Below, piece after piece: positions 29,084 to 30,827 of a stretch of DNA of 30,827 nt. The stretch comes from a bacterium (lineage in GTDB: Bacteria; Planctomycetota; J058; JAJDCP01): contig JAUIEM010000062.1 in NCBI GenBank assembly GCA_030428695.1, forward strand, positions 1 through 30,827. The letters are read 5' to 3'. Within the stretch, counting starts at the first letter, position 1. Each line of letters starts with the position of its first letter. Below the pieces are notes generated by a model that did no database searches, was not told the DNA's origin, and saw nothing but the letters and a program-made list of their open reading frames with translations. The position numbers and the translations under genes were made by a program.

Positions 29084-29142
29084 GCGGAAGTCGAAGTCGG
29101 CATCGGAAGCGGGGACCCGGACTCGGAATCGGACTCGGTCGG
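29084..29142 (+). repeat. Degenerate TCGGAA/TCGGAC hexamer repeat after the kinase gene
   Basis: Starting at the kinase stop, the short gap before the convergent protease gene is made of imperfect 6-base units (GTCGAA, GTCGGC, ATCGGA, CTCGGA, ATCGGA, CTCGGT). It has no coding potential and may mark slippage-generated intergenic DNA. Confidence 0.5.
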
Positions 29143-29153
29143 AAGCCCGGCCG

Positions 29154-30305
29154 TCAGTCCACCCACGAGCCGAGCGCCGCCTCGAGCTCGCGCAGGCCCG
29201 CGTCGAGGATCGGGTCGGCGCCCGCCGCGTAGGCCAGCTCGACCTCGACCGGGACGTCGGGGGCGACCCCGACCGCCTCGAGCACGTCGCTGTAGTAGGG
29301 CACCTCGCCGACCGGCAGCATGATGTACGCCCCCTCTCCGATCGAGAAGCTGCGCGAGTACAGCACCGCCCCGGTCGTGTTCTGGCCGACGGTGCGCGCG
29401 CGGCCCGAGGCCTGGAGGCGATGCGCGATCAGCTCCTTGGCGCTGCGCGTGTTGACGTCGATCAGCAGCACGATCGGGCCGTGCCACAGGGCGCGGGGGC
29501 CACTGAGGTAGCTGATGATGCGGTTCGAGGTGCGCTCGACGCCGCCCCGTCCGCGCAGGTCGAGGACCAGGCCGGCGCAGCCCTCCAGCTCGCGGCGCAG
29601 CCGCCGTGCCAGCCGGTAGTCGGCCCCCTGGTAGATGTAGTCGAGGTGCAGGTAGCCGAGCCTGTGCCCGCCGCGCTCGAAGACCGTCGCGCTCGCGTCG
29701 GTCGCCTCGCCGAGGGAGTAGAGCCCCGCCTCGACGACGAGCTCCCGCTCCTCCCCCGGACGACGGGCGATGCGGAAGCGCACCCGCTCGCCCTCCTCGC
29801 AGGCGAGCAGGTGGGCCGGGGTGTCGGGCAGCCACGGGTCGTCGCTGCGCCACTCGATGCGCGGGCTCTGCTCGGTGCGCACGCCGTCGATCGCGAGCAC
29901 CCGGTCGCCGCGCAGCAGCCCGGCCCGCGCCGCCGGACCGCCGGGCAACACGCTGCGCACGTAGAAGCCGCTGTCGACGACGGTCAGCACCACGCCGAGG
30001 GTCGGCGCCTGGCGGCCATCGAGCAGCGCGTAGGTCGCGTCGTGGGTGTAGGACTCGCACAGCGCGACGTGGCTGGCCGGGATCTCCGCGAGCATCGTCT
30101 GGATCACGGCGAGCTCCGCGTCGTAGCTGTCGGCGGCCCGCGCTTCGGCGCGGAAGCGCGCGGCGAGCCCCGGCAGGGTGTCGCGCACGTAGCCCGGGTC
30201 GTAGAACTCGCGCTCGATGCGGCGCACGGCGTTGTCGAACAGCGCGCCCCGGTCCTGAGCGACGGTGGACAGGGCGAGCAGGAGCAGGAGGAGGGTGGTT
30301 CGCAT
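29154..30305 (-). CDS. Secreted S41-family peptidase with PDZ domain
   Basis: 383 aa; ATG at 30305 with CGGAG 7 bases upstream, giving a Sec signal MRTTLLLLLLALSTVAQ; the open frame further upstream lacks one. Residues about 20-90 are the N-terminal helical part with His79 in IPASHVAL. A PDZ domain spans about 100-185 (LGVVLTVVDSGFYVRSVL, then GPAARAGLLRGDRVLAIDG). The S41 core is about 205-350: GYLHLDYI, LVLDLRGRGG, and IDVNTRSAKELIAHRLQ with nucleophile Ser288. The following GQNTTGA has Ala313 where CtpA/Tsp proteases have the dyad Lys. This suggests a tricorn-like Ser-His mechanism rather than Ser-Lys, or loss of activity. S41 proteases trim C-termini of periplasmic or secreted proteins. 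It is divergent to the membrane-anchored gene that follows. Confidence 0.88.
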   Translation of the reverse strand: MRTTLLLLLLALSTVAQDRGALFDNAVRRIEREFYDPGYVRDTLPGLAARFRAEARAADSYDAELAVIQTMLAEIPASHVALCESYTHDATYALLDGRQAPTLGVVLTVVDSGFYVRSVLPGGPAARAGLLRGDRVLAIDGVRTEQSPRIEWRSDDPWLPDTPAHLLACEEGERVRFRIARRPGEERELVVEAGLYSLGEATDASATVFERGGHRLGYLHLDYIYQGADYRLARRLRRELEGCAGLVLDLRGRGGVERTSNRIISYLSGPRALWHGPIVLLIDVNTRSAKELIAHRLQASGRARTVGQNTTGAVLYSRSFSIGEGAYIMLPVGEVPYYSDVLEAVGVAPDVPVEVELAYAAGADPILDAGLRELEAALGSWVD

Positions 30306-30433
30306 GACGGCTCCGTGATGGTGTCTTCCCGTGTGTACGCAGACATCCGCCAAGGGTTGGATCGGACGGACGCGCGTCTGCATCTGACGGGGGGATGGAG
30401 TATCATCAGGTCGAGTCTGTGGAGGAATCACCG

Positions 30434-30827
30434 ATGGCCCGCAAACCGAGCTTCCTCGCCCGCCTGATCCGGCGCCTCTGCTTCCTGGTGCTGCTGATCG
30501 CGGTCGTGCTCGTCTTCATGTATTCGGAACGGGTCGGGCGCTACCCGTGGAAGTGGCAGGAGGACGACCTCCCCGGCTTCCTCGACTACTGCCTGCTCAA
30601 GTACGACGAGGCCCGCGAGGGCACGGTCGCCCTGGTCGCACGCTTCGAGGACAGCGAGCTGCGCGCGCGCCTCGACGGGCTGTACGACAAGCTCAACGAG
30701 AAGCTGCGCTCCCGCCGCGAGCAACGCCTCACGATCGAGCGCGCCGGGGCGGTCGAACAGCAGGTCGGAGAAGCGCCAGAAGCCAGCATCACCGCGCTGC
30801 CGGAAGGCCTCCTGCGCCGCCACCGCC
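30434..30827 (+). CDS. Membrane-anchored protein of unknown function, 3' end outside window
   Basis: 131 residues are visible from the ATG at 30434, which has GGAGGA 7 bases upstream; the frame runs off the end of the window. A basic N-terminus (MARKPSFLARLIRR) precedes one hydrophobic segment (CFLVLLIAVVLVFMY, about 15-30), which fits an uncleaved inner-membrane anchor. The rest is hydrophilic and helical, with a likely coiled coil (ELRARLDGLYDKLNEKLRSR). A TATCAT -10-like hexamer lies at 30401-30406 without a good -35. No family is recognised from this portion. It is divergent to the S41 protease gene, with a shared 128-base upstream region. Confidence 0.7.
   Translation, partial: MARKPSFLARLIRRLCFLVLLIAVVLVFMYSERVGRYPWKWQEDDLPGFLDYCLLKYDEAREGTVALVARFEDSELRARLDGLYDKLNEKLRSRREQRLTIERAGAVEQQVGEAPEASITALPEGLLRRHR

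Overview
The window is very GC-rich (roughly 70% by eye), densely coded and clearly bacterial. It carries two cytosolic Hanks-type Ser/Thr kinases, a lipoprotein peptidase fused to Fn3 and glutamine-amidotransferase-like domains, BsuPI-domain secreted proteins, a strong sigma-54 promoter candidate and many large proteins of unknown function. This mix suggests an environmental Planctomycetota-like bacterium; Acidobacteriota or Myxococcota are possible. No rRNA, tRNA, CRISPR array or transposase was recognised.

Layout. 1-186 (+) is the 3' end of a probable glycerate kinase. 426-8948 (+) is a three-gene, tightly spaced operon: a 228-aa beta-domain protein, a 1784-aa protein with two OTU-like cysteine-protease domains set between Lys/Ser/Pro-rich linkers, and an 813-aa helical protein with hydrophobic segments. 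This is the most novel part of the window. 8976-15042 (-) holds an AlkD-like DNA alkylation repair protein, a PBP4/DacB-type lipoprotein with an unusual C-terminal fusion, a small protein resembling the Stv putative-adhesin domain, and a secreted protein built from a duplicated module plus BsuPI domains.

15040-18979 (-) is a heavy-metal RND efflux pump (CzcA/CusA type) with its periplasmic adaptor. The adaptor has lost its 5' end at about 18.95-18.98 kb. At the same point an unrelated plus-strand gene begins without its own 5' end. This head-to-head breakpoint is either a genomic rearrangement or an assembly chimera.

19648-22806 (-) is a purine/ureide catabolic operon: allantoinase, an allantoicase fused to OHCU decarboxylase, and 5-hydroxyisourate hydrolase, with overlapping genes. 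It is preceded by a good sigma-70-type promoter whose spacer holds a 12-bp palindrome. Together these enzymes cover 5-hydroxyisourate to ureidoglycolate; glyoxylate produced further on could feed glycerate metabolism.

22890-30827 holds a zinc-ribbon Ser/Thr kinase, a renalase-like FAD oxidoreductase, two membrane proteins of unknown function, a second Ser/Thr kinase behind a sigma-54-type promoter, an S41/PDZ protease, and the start of a membrane-anchored protein that runs off the window.
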